Shown here: positions 26,340 through 34,838 of the stretch, one piece after another
Layout of the letters: every line of letters starts with the position of its first letter
Position numbering within the stretch: position 1 is the stretch's first letter
NCBI RefSeq assembly: GCF_018966525.1
Contig: NZ_CP076607.1
Location: 4,898,001 to 4,962,000 of the forward strand
Length of the DNA: 64,000 bases
Direction: 5' to 3'
Source of the DNA: Paenibacillus sophorae
GTDB taxonomy: Bacteria > Bacillota > Bacilli > Paenibacillales > Paenibacillaceae
Notes under the pieces: generated by a model
The model's database searches: none
The model's input: only the letters and a program-made list of their open reading frames with translations
Told to the model about the DNA's origin: nothing
Translations under genes and position numbers: made by a program

Positions 26340-27437
26340 TCACCTCGCATAACGGGATAGATTAAGTAAAATGCCGAGCGCCGTAAGCATCAGCGTCAGC
26401 GAAGATCCGCCGTAGCTGATCAGCGGCAGCGTAATGCCCGTAACCGGCATCATGCCGATGACCACGCCGATATTAATGACGACCTGCACCGCCACCATGC
26501 AGACGATGCCTACAGCCAGATAGCTGCCGAATCGGTCCGGCAGGCTCATCGCCACTCTCATTCCCCGCCAGATCAGGATAAGGAATAAGATCAATACCGC
26601 AAGTCCGCCGATAAAGCCCAGTTCTTCAGCCAGTATGGAAAAGATAAAGTCCGTCTGCGGCTCGGGCACATAGCTGTATTTCTGCCGGCTCATGCCGAGC
26701 CCAAGCCCCCCAAGTCCGCCTGGGCCGATCGCATACAGCGACTGGATGATCTGATAGCCCTTGCCAAGCGGGTCCGACCAGGGGTCGAGAAATGCGGTAA
26801 TCCGCTGAAGCCGGTAAGGGGCGGCTGCGACCAGCGCTGCGAATCCGGCGGCTCCCGCCGCGCCAAGGCCCAGCAAATGGCTCATTCTCGCCCCGGCGGT
26901 AAAGATCATCATAAGGGCCGCCCCCATCATCACCGTCCCCGTGCCGAGATCGGGCTGAAGCATGATCAGTCCGAAGGCTGTCCCGATCAGGGCCAGCGGC
27001 GGTAGAAGCCCGCGCGTGAATGAAGAGATGTCATAATCCTCGCGGCTCAGCCAGTTCGCCAGAAAGAGGATCATCCCCATCTTCATGAACTCGGAGGGCT
27101 GGATGCCGAAGGAACTGATGCCGAGCCAGCTGCGCGCGCCGCCGCGCACAACGCCGATTCCCGGAATCAATACCATCACAAGCAGGATGAAGCAGACGAT
27201 AAGCACCGGTTTGGACAGCTTCTTCAAAACCCGGTATTCCAAGTTGGCCGTTAAGAACATGGCGGCTAGACCCAGCCCGGCAAACAGCAGCTGTCTTTTG
27301 ACAAAATAAAAAGAATCGCCATAATTGCGAAAGCCCAGCACAGAGCCCGCACTGTACACCATAATCATGCCTATGGCCAGGAGCGCCAGAATCGGAATAA
27401 GCAGCCAGATATCCGGCGCAGGACGAGTCTTGTTCAT
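26340..27437 (-). CDS. spoVE: SEDS-family glycosyltransferase SpoVE/FtsW
   Basis: A 365-residue polytopic membrane protein with about ten hydrophobic segments, of the SEDS lipid II polymerase family. Conserved blocks include GGARSWLGI, MLQPDLGTGTVM and the C-terminal PLISYGGSSL. Its place between murD and murG is that of spoVE in B. subtilis, which makes spore cortex with the SpoVD transpeptidase encoded upstream here. In this lineage it might also serve vegetative division as FtsW. ATG 27437 with AGAGGTG upstream. Confidence 0.93.
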   Translation of the reverse strand: MNKTRPAPDIWLLIPILALLAIGMIMVYSAGSVLGFRNYGDSFYFVKRQLLFAGLGLAAMFLTANLEYRVLKKLSKPVLIVCFILLVMVLIPGIGVVRGGARSWLGISSFGIQPSEFMKMGMILFLANWLSREDYDISSFTRGLLPPLALIGTAFGLIMLQPDLGTGTVMMGAALMMIFTAGARMSHLLGLGAAGAAGFAALVAAAPYRLQRITAFLDPWSDPLGKGYQIIQSLYAIGPGGLGGLGLGMSRQKYSYVPEPQTDFIFSILAEELGFIGGLAVLILFLILIWRGMRVAMSLPDRFGSYLAVGIVCMVAVQVVINIGVVIGMMPVTGITLPLISYGGSSLTLMLTALGILLNLSRYAR

Positions 27438-27488
27438 GGGGAGCACACCTCTTGCATCGTAGTGGAGGCTTATCCAATTCCTCCCTAC

Positions 27489-28910
27489 TTACAGATTATG
27501 CACCGCCTCTTTAAAAATACGCCCGCGCACTTCATAGGATGTGAACATGTCCCAACTGGCACAAGCGGGGGACAGCAGAACAACATCCCCTTCTTCGGCG
27601 AGTGCGGCAGCTTCCTGCACGGCCTTCTGAAGCACCGAGGCGGCGCTGTCTCCATTATCGACAGTGATAACCGTCTTTAATCCGGCGAGCTTCGCAACAT
27701 GCGCGAGCTTGTCCTTCGTCTGTCCAAGCGCCACCAGCGCTTTGACGCGTCCTTGAAGGACCGGGACCAGTTCCATGTAATCGGATCCTCGGTCAAGCCC
27801 TCCGGCGATCAGCACGATCGGCTGGCGGAACGAGGCAAGCGCCATCGACGTTGCCTTGGAGTTCGTCGCTTTGGAGTTGTTGTAATAAGCCGCGCCGTTC
27901 TTTTCTGCGACATATTCCAGCCGGTGCTCCACACCGCGGAAAGAAGCCAGTGTTTCGGCGAGTCCGGCAGGGTCCGCTCCGGCGGCAATGGCGACGGCGC
28001 AGGCGGCCAGCGCGTTCTCCACATTAAAGCGTCCGGGAAGACCGATGGAAGCCACCTCCGCGATCACGGTCTCACTCTCTGTATAGTCGCGATAGACAAT
28101 AACGCGTTTCAGGTCATCCTCGATATCCGGCACGAAAGAGGGACGGACAAATACTCCTTGCACCAGTTCTTCACTCATCGAAAACGGCAGGATTCCCGCC
28201 TTGATACCAGGGACGAGTCCTCTGCAGTACGGATCGTCCCAGTTAAGCACAGCCGTATCGCTCACACCCTGATTGGAGAAAAGCTTGGCTTTGGAATCCA
28301 CGTAGTCGCGCATATCGCCGTGGTAGTCAAGATGGGTCTCGGCCACATTCAGCAGACAGCCTACTTTGGGCCGGAAGTCTTCCGTCCCTTTTAGCTGAAA
28401 GCTGCTCAGCTCCACTACCATCCAGTTATCCGCGGATGCTTCCTGCGCCGCCTGAGTGAGCGGAGTGCCGATATTTCCGGCCACGATCGGATTCATACCG
28501 GCGGCCTCCAGCATTTTTCCTGCCCAGGTCGTTGTGGTCGTCTTGCCGTTGGAGCCCGTAATACCGATGATCGGCGCCTCGCACAGATGATAGGCAACCT
28601 CAACCTCAGTCACCACCTCGATGCCCAGCTCCAGCGCTTTCTGAACCGGCGGAACACTGTACGGGATTCCGGGATTTTTAACGACGAGCTTTACGCCTTC
28701 GTGGACAAGTCCGTCCGGATGACCTCCACATAGAACAGAAATTCCCAAAGATTCCAGTTCGGAAGCTTCGGGACATTGTTCTCTCTCTTTTTTGTCATTA
28801 ACCGTGACGACGGCGCCGTGCTCATGCAGCACCTTGGCCACCTGCACTCCGCTCTTCGCAAGTCCTAGAACGACGATCTCTTCATCGCGGTACATATCCG
28901 GATGTTTCAT
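27489..28910 (-). CDS. murD: UDP-MurNAc-L-Ala:D-Glu ligase MurD
   Basis: A 473-residue ATP-dependent Mur ligase adding D-Glu. The Rossmann-like N-domain (VVLGLAKSGVQVAKVL) is followed by the ATP loop GITGSNGKTTTT, the YNNSKATN segment and the C-terminal domain. ATG 28910 with AAGGGG upstream. Only three bases after mraY. Confidence 0.97.
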   Translation of the reverse strand: MKHPDMYRDEEIVVLGLAKSGVQVAKVLHEHGAVVTVNDKKEREQCPEASELESLGISVLCGGHPDGLVHEGVKLVVKNPGIPYSVPPVQKALELGIEVVTEVEVAYHLCEAPIIGITGSNGKTTTTTWAGKMLEAAGMNPIVAGNIGTPLTQAAQEASADNWMVVELSSFQLKGTEDFRPKVGCLLNVAETHLDYHGDMRDYVDSKAKLFSNQGVSDTAVLNWDDPYCRGLVPGIKAGILPFSMSEELVQGVFVRPSFVPDIEDDLKRVIVYRDYTESETVIAEVASIGLPGRFNVENALAACAVAIAAGADPAGLAETLASFRGVEHRLEYVAEKNGAAYYNNSKATNSKATSMALASFRQPIVLIAGGLDRGSDYMELVPVLQGRVKALVALGQTKDKLAHVAKLAGLKTVITVDNGDSAASVLQKAVQEAAALAEEGDVVLLSPACASWDMFTSYEVRGRIFKEAVHNL

Positions 28911-28913
28911 TAT

Positions 28914-29879
28914 CTACAACCCCTTGCTGATATAAAGTCCCAGGCCAGCCAAGATGATGCTTACCGCCCAGAAGGTAATGACGACCCGCCATTCCGACCA
29001 GCCGCCAAGCTCGAAGTGATGGTGAATCGGGCTCATTCTGAAAATACGCTTGCCGCGTGTCTTGAATGACGCGACCTGCAAAACGACGGACAGCATCTCA
29101 ATAACAAAGACGCCGCCGATAACGACAAACAGCAGCTCGCTCTTCGTGACAATGGCGATTGCCCCAATAGCACCGCCGATGCCGAGTGATCCGGTGTCGC
29201 CCATAAACACTTTGGCGGGGTGGGCGTTGAAGACGAGAAATCCGAGCACTGCGCCGATCATCGCCGCAGCGCACACGCCGGCCGCAATCGAAGTCGCCTG
29301 CATCGCCACCACCGCATAAGCGGCCAGCGCGATTGCGGCTGTCCCGGACAGCAGACCGTCCACGCCATCTGTGAAATTGACCGCATTGGTAATCGCCATC
29401 ATCATGATCACGATGAAAGGATAATAGAACCAGCCGGTCCAGTCGAAGCTGACGGCGGTTCCGGGAATGCTAATGGCTGTGCTGTGTCCCGCGGAAATAA
29501 GCAGCCCGCACATGGCCGCGCCGACAATCAGCTGACCCAGCAGCTTCTGACGGGGCGTCAGGCCGAGCGAGCGTTTAAACACGATTTTGATATAATCATC
29601 CAAAAAGCCGATTAAGCCATACCCGAGCGTAGCTACCAGCAGAACATAAAAGTCCGTATTCACGACGGAAAATTTCAGGTAGGACAATGTAAACGCCAGG
29701 ATGATGACGACGCCGCCCATAGTGGGTGTTCCCGCTTTTTTAAGATGGCTTTGCGGTCCGTCGTCGCGAACCTGCTGTCCGAATTTCATTCTGCGCAGCA
29801 GCGGAATAAGCAGCGGAGCGGCAATGACCGCAAGGATAAAAGATACAGCGATAGTCAGAAGCAGCAGTTGATAATCCAC
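28914..29879 (-). CDS. mraY: Phospho-MurNAc-pentapeptide transferase MraY
   Basis: A 321-residue polytopic membrane enzyme forming lipid I from UDP-MurNAc-pentapeptide and undecaprenyl phosphate. Visible are the FLDDYIKI motif (about 92-99), TNAVNFTDGVDGLLSG with the catalytic aspartate region, and MSPIHHHFELGGW near the C-terminus. The start is GTG 29879 behind GAGAGGGTG. Between murF (21 bases) and murD. Confidence 0.97.
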   Translation of the reverse strand: MDYQLLLLTIAVSFILAVIAAPLLIPLLRRMKFGQQVRDDGPQSHLKKAGTPTMGGVVIILAFTLSYLKFSVVNTDFYVLLVATLGYGLIGFLDDYIKIVFKRSLGLTPRQKLLGQLIVGAAMCGLLISAGHSTAISIPGTAVSFDWTGWFYYPFIVIMMMAITNAVNFTDGVDGLLSGTAAIALAAYAVVAMQATSIAAGVCAAAMIGAVLGFLVFNAHPAKVFMGDTGSLGIGGAIGAIAIVTKSELLFVVIGGVFVIEMLSVVLQVASFKTRGKRIFRMSPIHHHFELGGWSEWRVVITFWAVSIILAGLGLYISKGL

Positions 29880-29900
29880 GGGTTCACCCTCTCCAAATCT

Positions 29901-31304
29901 TTAACTTTGATTAAAATGGTCATACAGACGCTGAAGCGATTCTTCCAGCCTCATACCTCTGGACGCCTTGAACAGAACGATATCTTTCTTTTCGGTCTTC
30001 TTGATGAGCAGATCGGTCAGCGCAGACTTGTCTGTAAAAGCATATACCCGGTCAGGACCGAACCGATGTGCAGCGGCCTTCGCCAAATATGCGGACAGCG
30101 GACCGTACGCAAAGACAAAGTCAACTTTCTCCGGGTCCAGATAAGACCCAATTTCTTCATGGAAGGCGGCTTCGTCCGGCCCAAGCTCAAGCATGTCCCC
30201 TAACACCGCAATTTTGGAGCCTGCGCCCTTCATGGACTCAAGCACATCGATCGCAGCCTTCATTGACGTAGGGCTGGCATTATAGGCGTCGTTCAGCAGC
30301 GTAAGACCGGAGGACGTCCGCATGATCTCAATCCGCATTCCGGTCAGCTTGAGTCTGCTAAGTCCGTCTGCCAGCTCTGCCTCGTTCACTCCGTAATGGC
30401 TGGCCACCGCCAGCGCGGCCAGGCTGTTCACGACATTATGCATACCGGGCAGCGGAAGCGTAAAAGCTTGCTCGCCGTGGCGGCTTGAAGTGAACGTTGT
30501 TCCGCCTTGATGCGTCATGATTCCTGTCGGATAATCATCATTCCCGGGCTCAAGCCCGAAGCGGAACGTCCGGAGGCCCTCCGGCGCCGTGAATCCCGGC
30601 TCGCCCATCACCTCGGCAAGCAGCGGTTCGTCGCCGTTATAGATCAGCAGGCCGCCCGGTTTAAGCCCCTCGGTGATTTCCAGCTTCGCCCGTGCGATTT
30701 CCTTGCGCGAGCCAAGCTGGAGAAGATGCGATTCTCCCACATTGGTAATAACGGCCGTATCCGGCTGTGCCAAGGACGAGAGCAGCGATATTTCTCCGCG
30801 CGAGCTCATGCCCATTTCCAGTACAGCGATATCCGTATCCGGCGACATGGACAGAACAGTGAGCGGCAAGCCGATATGATTATTAAAATTCCCCTGCGTC
30901 TTGTGCACCTTGAACCGCGTCTCAAGCAGGGCGGTAATGATATCCTTGGTCGTCGTCTTTCCGTTGCTGCCGGTGACGGCGACTACGCGCGGAGCCACTT
31001 CCTGAAGATAGGCGGATGCCAGACGCTGAAGCGCGGCCAGCGTGTCATCTACCAAAACCGCATTTCCCTGCGGAGCGGCGCCTTTATCCCGCGTCCACAG
31101 CGTAGCAGCAGCGCCGGCTTCCAGCGCAAGTATACTATAATCATGTCCGTCAAAGCTGTCGCCAACCAGCGGTACAAACAGGCAGCCGGGAGTAATTTTT
31201 CGGGAGTCAGTGACGACACCCGTAATTTCTGTACCGGAGGCGCTGCCCGGGGACAGCTCGCCCCCGCACATGTCGGCTATGCTTTGCAGTGTTCTTGTAA
31301 TCAA
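29901..31304 (-). CDS. murF: UDP-MurNAc-tripeptide:D-Ala-D-Ala ligase MurF
   Basis: A 467-residue Mur ligase completing the pentapeptide. The ATP loop is AVTGSNGKTTTKD, the central catalytic block includes NNHIGLPLTVL, and the C-terminal domain has DAYNASPTSMKAA. The start is TTG 31304, overlapping the murE stop as TTGA, with AAGGGG upstream; this is translational coupling. Confidence 0.97.
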   Translation of the reverse strand: MITRTLQSIADMCGGELSPGSASGTEITGVVTDSRKITPGCLFVPLVGDSFDGHDYSILALEAGAAATLWTRDKGAAPQGNAVLVDDTLAALQRLASAYLQEVAPRVVAVTGSNGKTTTKDIITALLETRFKVHKTQGNFNNHIGLPLTVLSMSPDTDIAVLEMGMSSRGEISLLSSLAQPDTAVITNVGESHLLQLGSRKEIARAKLEITEGLKPGGLLIYNGDEPLLAEVMGEPGFTAPEGLRTFRFGLEPGNDDYPTGIMTHQGGTTFTSSRHGEQAFTLPLPGMHNVVNSLAALAVASHYGVNEAELADGLSRLKLTGMRIEIMRTSSGLTLLNDAYNASPTSMKAAIDVLESMKGAGSKIAVLGDMLELGPDEAAFHEEIGSYLDPEKVDFVFAYGPLSAYLAKAAAHRFGPDRVYAFTDKSALTDLLIKKTEKKDIVLFKASRGMRLEESLQRLYDHFNQS

Positions 31305-32788
31305 TGGCTTCGACCCCTTATGGCTTCTTGGGCGACGATGCGGTCATCGAAATCGAGAACGGCGCCGCCAATGAGTTGGTAGGTCTCATGACCTTTCCCC
31401 GCAATCAATACTACATCGCCGGGGCTTGCCATATCAATAGCTTTCACGATGGCTTCGCGCCGGTCGACAATCAGCTCATACCGGCTGCGGTCCACGCTGT
31501 CTTCAATCAAGCCGGCCTCAATATCCTTTAGAATCGCTGCCGGATCTTCAGTACGCGGGTTGTCGGAAGTAACCAATATAAGGTCACTGTACCTGGCTGA
31601 GATCTTGCCCATCAGCGGCCGCTTCGTCCGGTCGCGGTCGCCGCCGCAGCCAAAGACGGTCAGAACTTTGCCCTCTGCGAACTCCCGGACCGTGCGAAGC
31701 ACATTTTCCAGTCCGTCCGGAGTATGCGCATAGTCCACAACGACCGCGTACGGCTGGCCTTCGTCAACTGACTCGACACGCCCGCTTACACCCGGCACCG
31801 CTTCAAGGCTTGCCTTGATATCCGCGAGTGGAACTTCCTCAAGCAGAGCGGCGGTTATGGCGGCAAGCGCATTGTACACATTGAATTTACCTACCATCTT
31901 GAGCGAAATATCAGCTTCACCCTTAAAGGTGTCTACGTGAAACGAGGTTCCTTTGGCCGTGATAGAGATTTGCGATGCTCGGACGTTGGCCTCGTTGTCA
32001 ATGCCATATGTAATGACTTCCGCCGCCGTCTGAGCCGCAAAATAGGAGCTTGCCGCGTCGTCCGCGTTCAGCACAGCGTATTTCCGTTCTTCTTTCCATG
32101 GAGAAATCACATTTCCAAGTCTGGAGAAAAACAGTCCCTTCGCCGCGCGGTACTCTTCCATCGTATGATGATAATCCAAATGATCCTGTGTCAGATTGGT
32201 GAAAATGGCCGTACGGAAATCCGTTCCTTTTACCCGCCCCTGTTCGAGCGCATGCGAGGAAACCTCCATCACGCAGCACTGCACGCCTTTGGAAGCCATA
32301 TCGTTCAAAGAACGTTGAAGCTCAAGTGACTCCGGCGTCGTCCGGGGCATAGGATAGCTAACCCCGCCGTAACGCATTTGTATCGTTCCGATCAGTCCCG
32401 TCTTTACATCATGGTCCTCCATGATGCGTTCGATCAGATACGTTGTCGTCGTCTTGCCGTTCGTCCCGGTAACGCCGATCATCTTCATCCGGCTGCTGGG
32501 CGACTTGAAAAATGCATTCGACAGAACGGACATTGCAAACCGGCTGTCATCGACCAGAATCTGCGGCAGATCGATTTCAAGTTTTCGCTCGACTACAAGC
32601 GCAGACGCCCCGCTTGATGCGGCTTGTGGGGCAAAATCATGTCCATCCACGGTAAATCCGGGCAGGCAGATGAACAGATCCCCCGGCTTTACGCGGCGGG
32701 AATCCGCCTGCAAATCGGTAATCTCTATCCCGCCATTTCCATACAAACGCGCAGCTGCCAGACAAGATGATAATTCTTCAAGTTTCAT
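31301..32788 (-). CDS. murE: UDP-MurNAc-dipeptide:meso-DAP ligase MurE
   Basis: A 495-residue Mur ligase. It has the ATP loop GVTGTNGKTTTTY, the carbamoyl-lysine region, and the DNPRTEDP motif that marks meso-diaminopimelate rather than lysine as substrate, in keeping with dapL elsewhere in the window. ATG 32788 with GAGGGA six bases upstream; a TTG two codons earlier is an alternative. It precedes murF with a four-base overlap. Confidence 0.97.
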   Translation of the reverse strand: MKLEELSSCLAAARLYGNGGIEITDLQADSRRVKPGDLFICLPGFTVDGHDFAPQAASSGASALVVERKLEIDLPQILVDDSRFAMSVLSNAFFKSPSSRMKMIGVTGTNGKTTTTYLIERIMEDHDVKTGLIGTIQMRYGGVSYPMPRTTPESLELQRSLNDMASKGVQCCVMEVSSHALEQGRVKGTDFRTAIFTNLTQDHLDYHHTMEEYRAAKGLFFSRLGNVISPWKEERKYAVLNADDAASSYFAAQTAAEVITYGIDNEANVRASQISITAKGTSFHVDTFKGEADISLKMVGKFNVYNALAAITAALLEEVPLADIKASLEAVPGVSGRVESVDEGQPYAVVVDYAHTPDGLENVLRTVREFAEGKVLTVFGCGGDRDRTKRPLMGKISARYSDLILVTSDNPRTEDPAAILKDIEAGLIEDSVDRSRYELIVDRREAIVKAIDMASPGDVVLIAGKGHETYQLIGGAVLDFDDRIVAQEAIRGRSH

Positions 32789-32832
32789 TTTCAATCCCTC
32801 GCTCTATTGTATCGAATAATCTCTCTTTATCA

Positions 32833-34758
32833 TTATGGACTGGAAGAACCCATATAAATCCGGATCGTGGATCCCCGTTCCACTCTTGTTCCCGCCTTGG
32901 GCGCCTGATTGATGACCATGTCTCCGGTGCCGGAACGGACAAGATTGAAGTTCATATTCATATCCTCGAAAATATCCTGAACCGTGGCGCCGACCAAATC
33001 CGGAACGACGTCAATGGGCGTCTCCCCGGGTTTGTAGACTTTGGCAAGCTGGTCCTTACGCTGAGGAACCTTCAAATAGTGCAGGGAATCTTCCAGAATA
33101 TTCTGCACGATCGGCGCAGCCACAACGCCCCCGAACTGGATGCCTTGCGGATTGTCCACAGCGGTGTAAACGACAATTTGCGGATCATCCGCAGGCGCGA
33201 AGCCGACAAAAGAAACGATATGCTCCGACGCGGAATAGCGTCCGTTAATGACTTTTTGAGCAGTACCCGTCTTGCCGCCGACCCGGTAGCCGTCAATAAA
33301 TGCCGGCCGGCCCGTTCCTTTGGCGACGACGCTCTCCAGCGCTTCGCGCACCTTCTTCGATGTTTCCTCCGAGATGACCTGACGAACCATCTCCGGCTCC
33401 ACTTTGGATACGGTCTGCCCGGTATCCGGATTGATCCACGCTTTGGCGACATGCGGCTTATAGAGCTTGCCGCCGTTGACCGCCGCCGACACCGCCGCAA
33501 TCTGCTGAATCGGCGTCACAGATACCCCTTGGCCGAAGGCTGTAGTCGCCAGTTCCACCGGCCCTACCCGCGACGGCTTGAACAGGATACCGTTCTCCTC
33601 GCCGTTCAGATCGATTCCCGTTTTACTGCCAAAGCCAAAGTTGCGGATATATTGGAACAGCGAGTCTTTACCGAGCCGCTGTCCCAGAACAACGAAGCCG
33701 GGATTGCAGGAATTCTCCACCACCTGCAGGAATGTCTCGCTGCCATGGCCGCCTTTTTTCCAGCAGCGGAGCTTGGCCCCGCCCACTTCAATATAGCCGG
33801 GATCGTAAAAGTGGTCATGCTGCAAATCCACCTTGTTCTCGTTCAGCGCCGCCGCCAGCGTAATGATCTTGAATGTCGAACCAGGTTCGTAGGTCATCCA
33901 AATCGGCAGATTCCGGTTATAGATCGCGGAGTCATACTCCTTATACTGGCCCGGCTCATAGCCGGGACGGCTGGCCATCGCCAGAATCTCCCCGTTCTTC
34001 GGATTCATTGCAATCGCCCAGCTTGCGTTGGCCTGATATTTGACCATGGCCTGATCCAGCTCACGTTCCATAATGGACTGAATCTGCTTGTCGATGGTCA
34101 GTTCCAGGTTCAGGCCATCCTGGGGCTGAGCGTATCTCTCCGAAGATCCAGGCATCAGCCGACCCCCTGCATCGGACAAATACGAAATATTCCCTCCGAT
34201 GCCTCTCAGCAGCTTGTCATAGACATTTTCGATCCCGGTAATCCCCTGATTGTCTATGCCTGTGAAGCCAAGTATATGCGCCGCCAAATCTCCATACGGG
34301 TAAAACCGCTTGCTGTCCTCAGCCACAACGATGCCCGGCAGCTGCAAATCACGAATGTTCCCGGCAAGCTCCATCGTAATTTTGCGTCCGCCGGGCTGCA
34401 GTCTCACCGTGGATTCATGTTTTGATAACAAGGTTACCAGCTTCTCCTGCGTCATTCCCAGAAGCGGAGCCAGCTTCACCGCCGTCCCCTCTTTGTCCTT
34501 GACCTGAACCGGAATGGCATACACGGTCGGCGAACTGATGTTATAGGCCAGCGCAGTCCCTTCGCGGTCCAGAATTTCACCGCGTTTGGCCGTGAACGGA
34601 ATGTTACGGCGCCACGAATTCTCCGCCTTGGCCGACAGTTCTTCTCCCTTGGACAGCTGCACATAGGCAAGACGCAAGACCAGAGCTATGAATAACACGG
34701 CAAGCCCCAGCAGAGTCCATAGCATACGCCGCCGCGAAACAACTTTCGAAACTTTCAT
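32833..34758 (-). CDS. spoVD: Penicillin-binding protein SpoVD (class B transpeptidase)
   Basis: A 641-residue class B PBP. One N-terminal membrane helix (about 11-30) precedes a dimerisation domain, the transpeptidase domain with SxxK in EPGSTFKIITL, SxN as SCN and KTG in GGKTGTAQK, and one C-terminal PASTA domain (DVVPDLVGATV onward). It crosslinks cortex peptidoglycan together with SpoVE. ATG 34758 with GGCGGGG upstream; a 12-residue extension is unsupported. The single PASTA and its place after pbpB match B. subtilis SpoVD. Confidence 0.93.
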   Translation of the reverse strand: MKVSKVVSRRRMLWTLLGLAVLFIALVLRLAYVQLSKGEELSAKAENSWRRNIPFTAKRGEILDREGTALAYNISSPTVYAIPVQVKDKEGTAVKLAPLLGMTQEKLVTLLSKHESTVRLQPGGRKITMELAGNIRDLQLPGIVVAEDSKRFYPYGDLAAHILGFTGIDNQGITGIENVYDKLLRGIGGNISYLSDAGGRLMPGSSERYAQPQDGLNLELTIDKQIQSIMERELDQAMVKYQANASWAIAMNPKNGEILAMASRPGYEPGQYKEYDSAIYNRNLPIWMTYEPGSTFKIITLAAALNENKVDLQHDHFYDPGYIEVGGAKLRCWKKGGHGSETFLQVVENSCNPGFVVLGQRLGKDSLFQYIRNFGFGSKTGIDLNGEENGILFKPSRVGPVELATTAFGQGVSVTPIQQIAAVSAAVNGGKLYKPHVAKAWINPDTGQTVSKVEPEMVRQVISEETSKKVREALESVVAKGTGRPAFIDGYRVGGKTGTAQKVINGRYSASEHIVSFVGFAPADDPQIVVYTAVDNPQGIQFGGVVAAPIVQNILEDSLHYLKVPQRKDQLAKVYKPGETPIDVVPDLVGATVQDIFEDMNMNFNLVRSGTGDMVINQAPKAGTRVERGSTIRIYMGSSSP

Positions 34759-34838
34759 TCCGTCATCCCCGCCTTCCAAAGCATAGACATGCACTCTTTC
34801 TTCATGACTATTCAGGACAAACAGGGCTTAGAACAAGC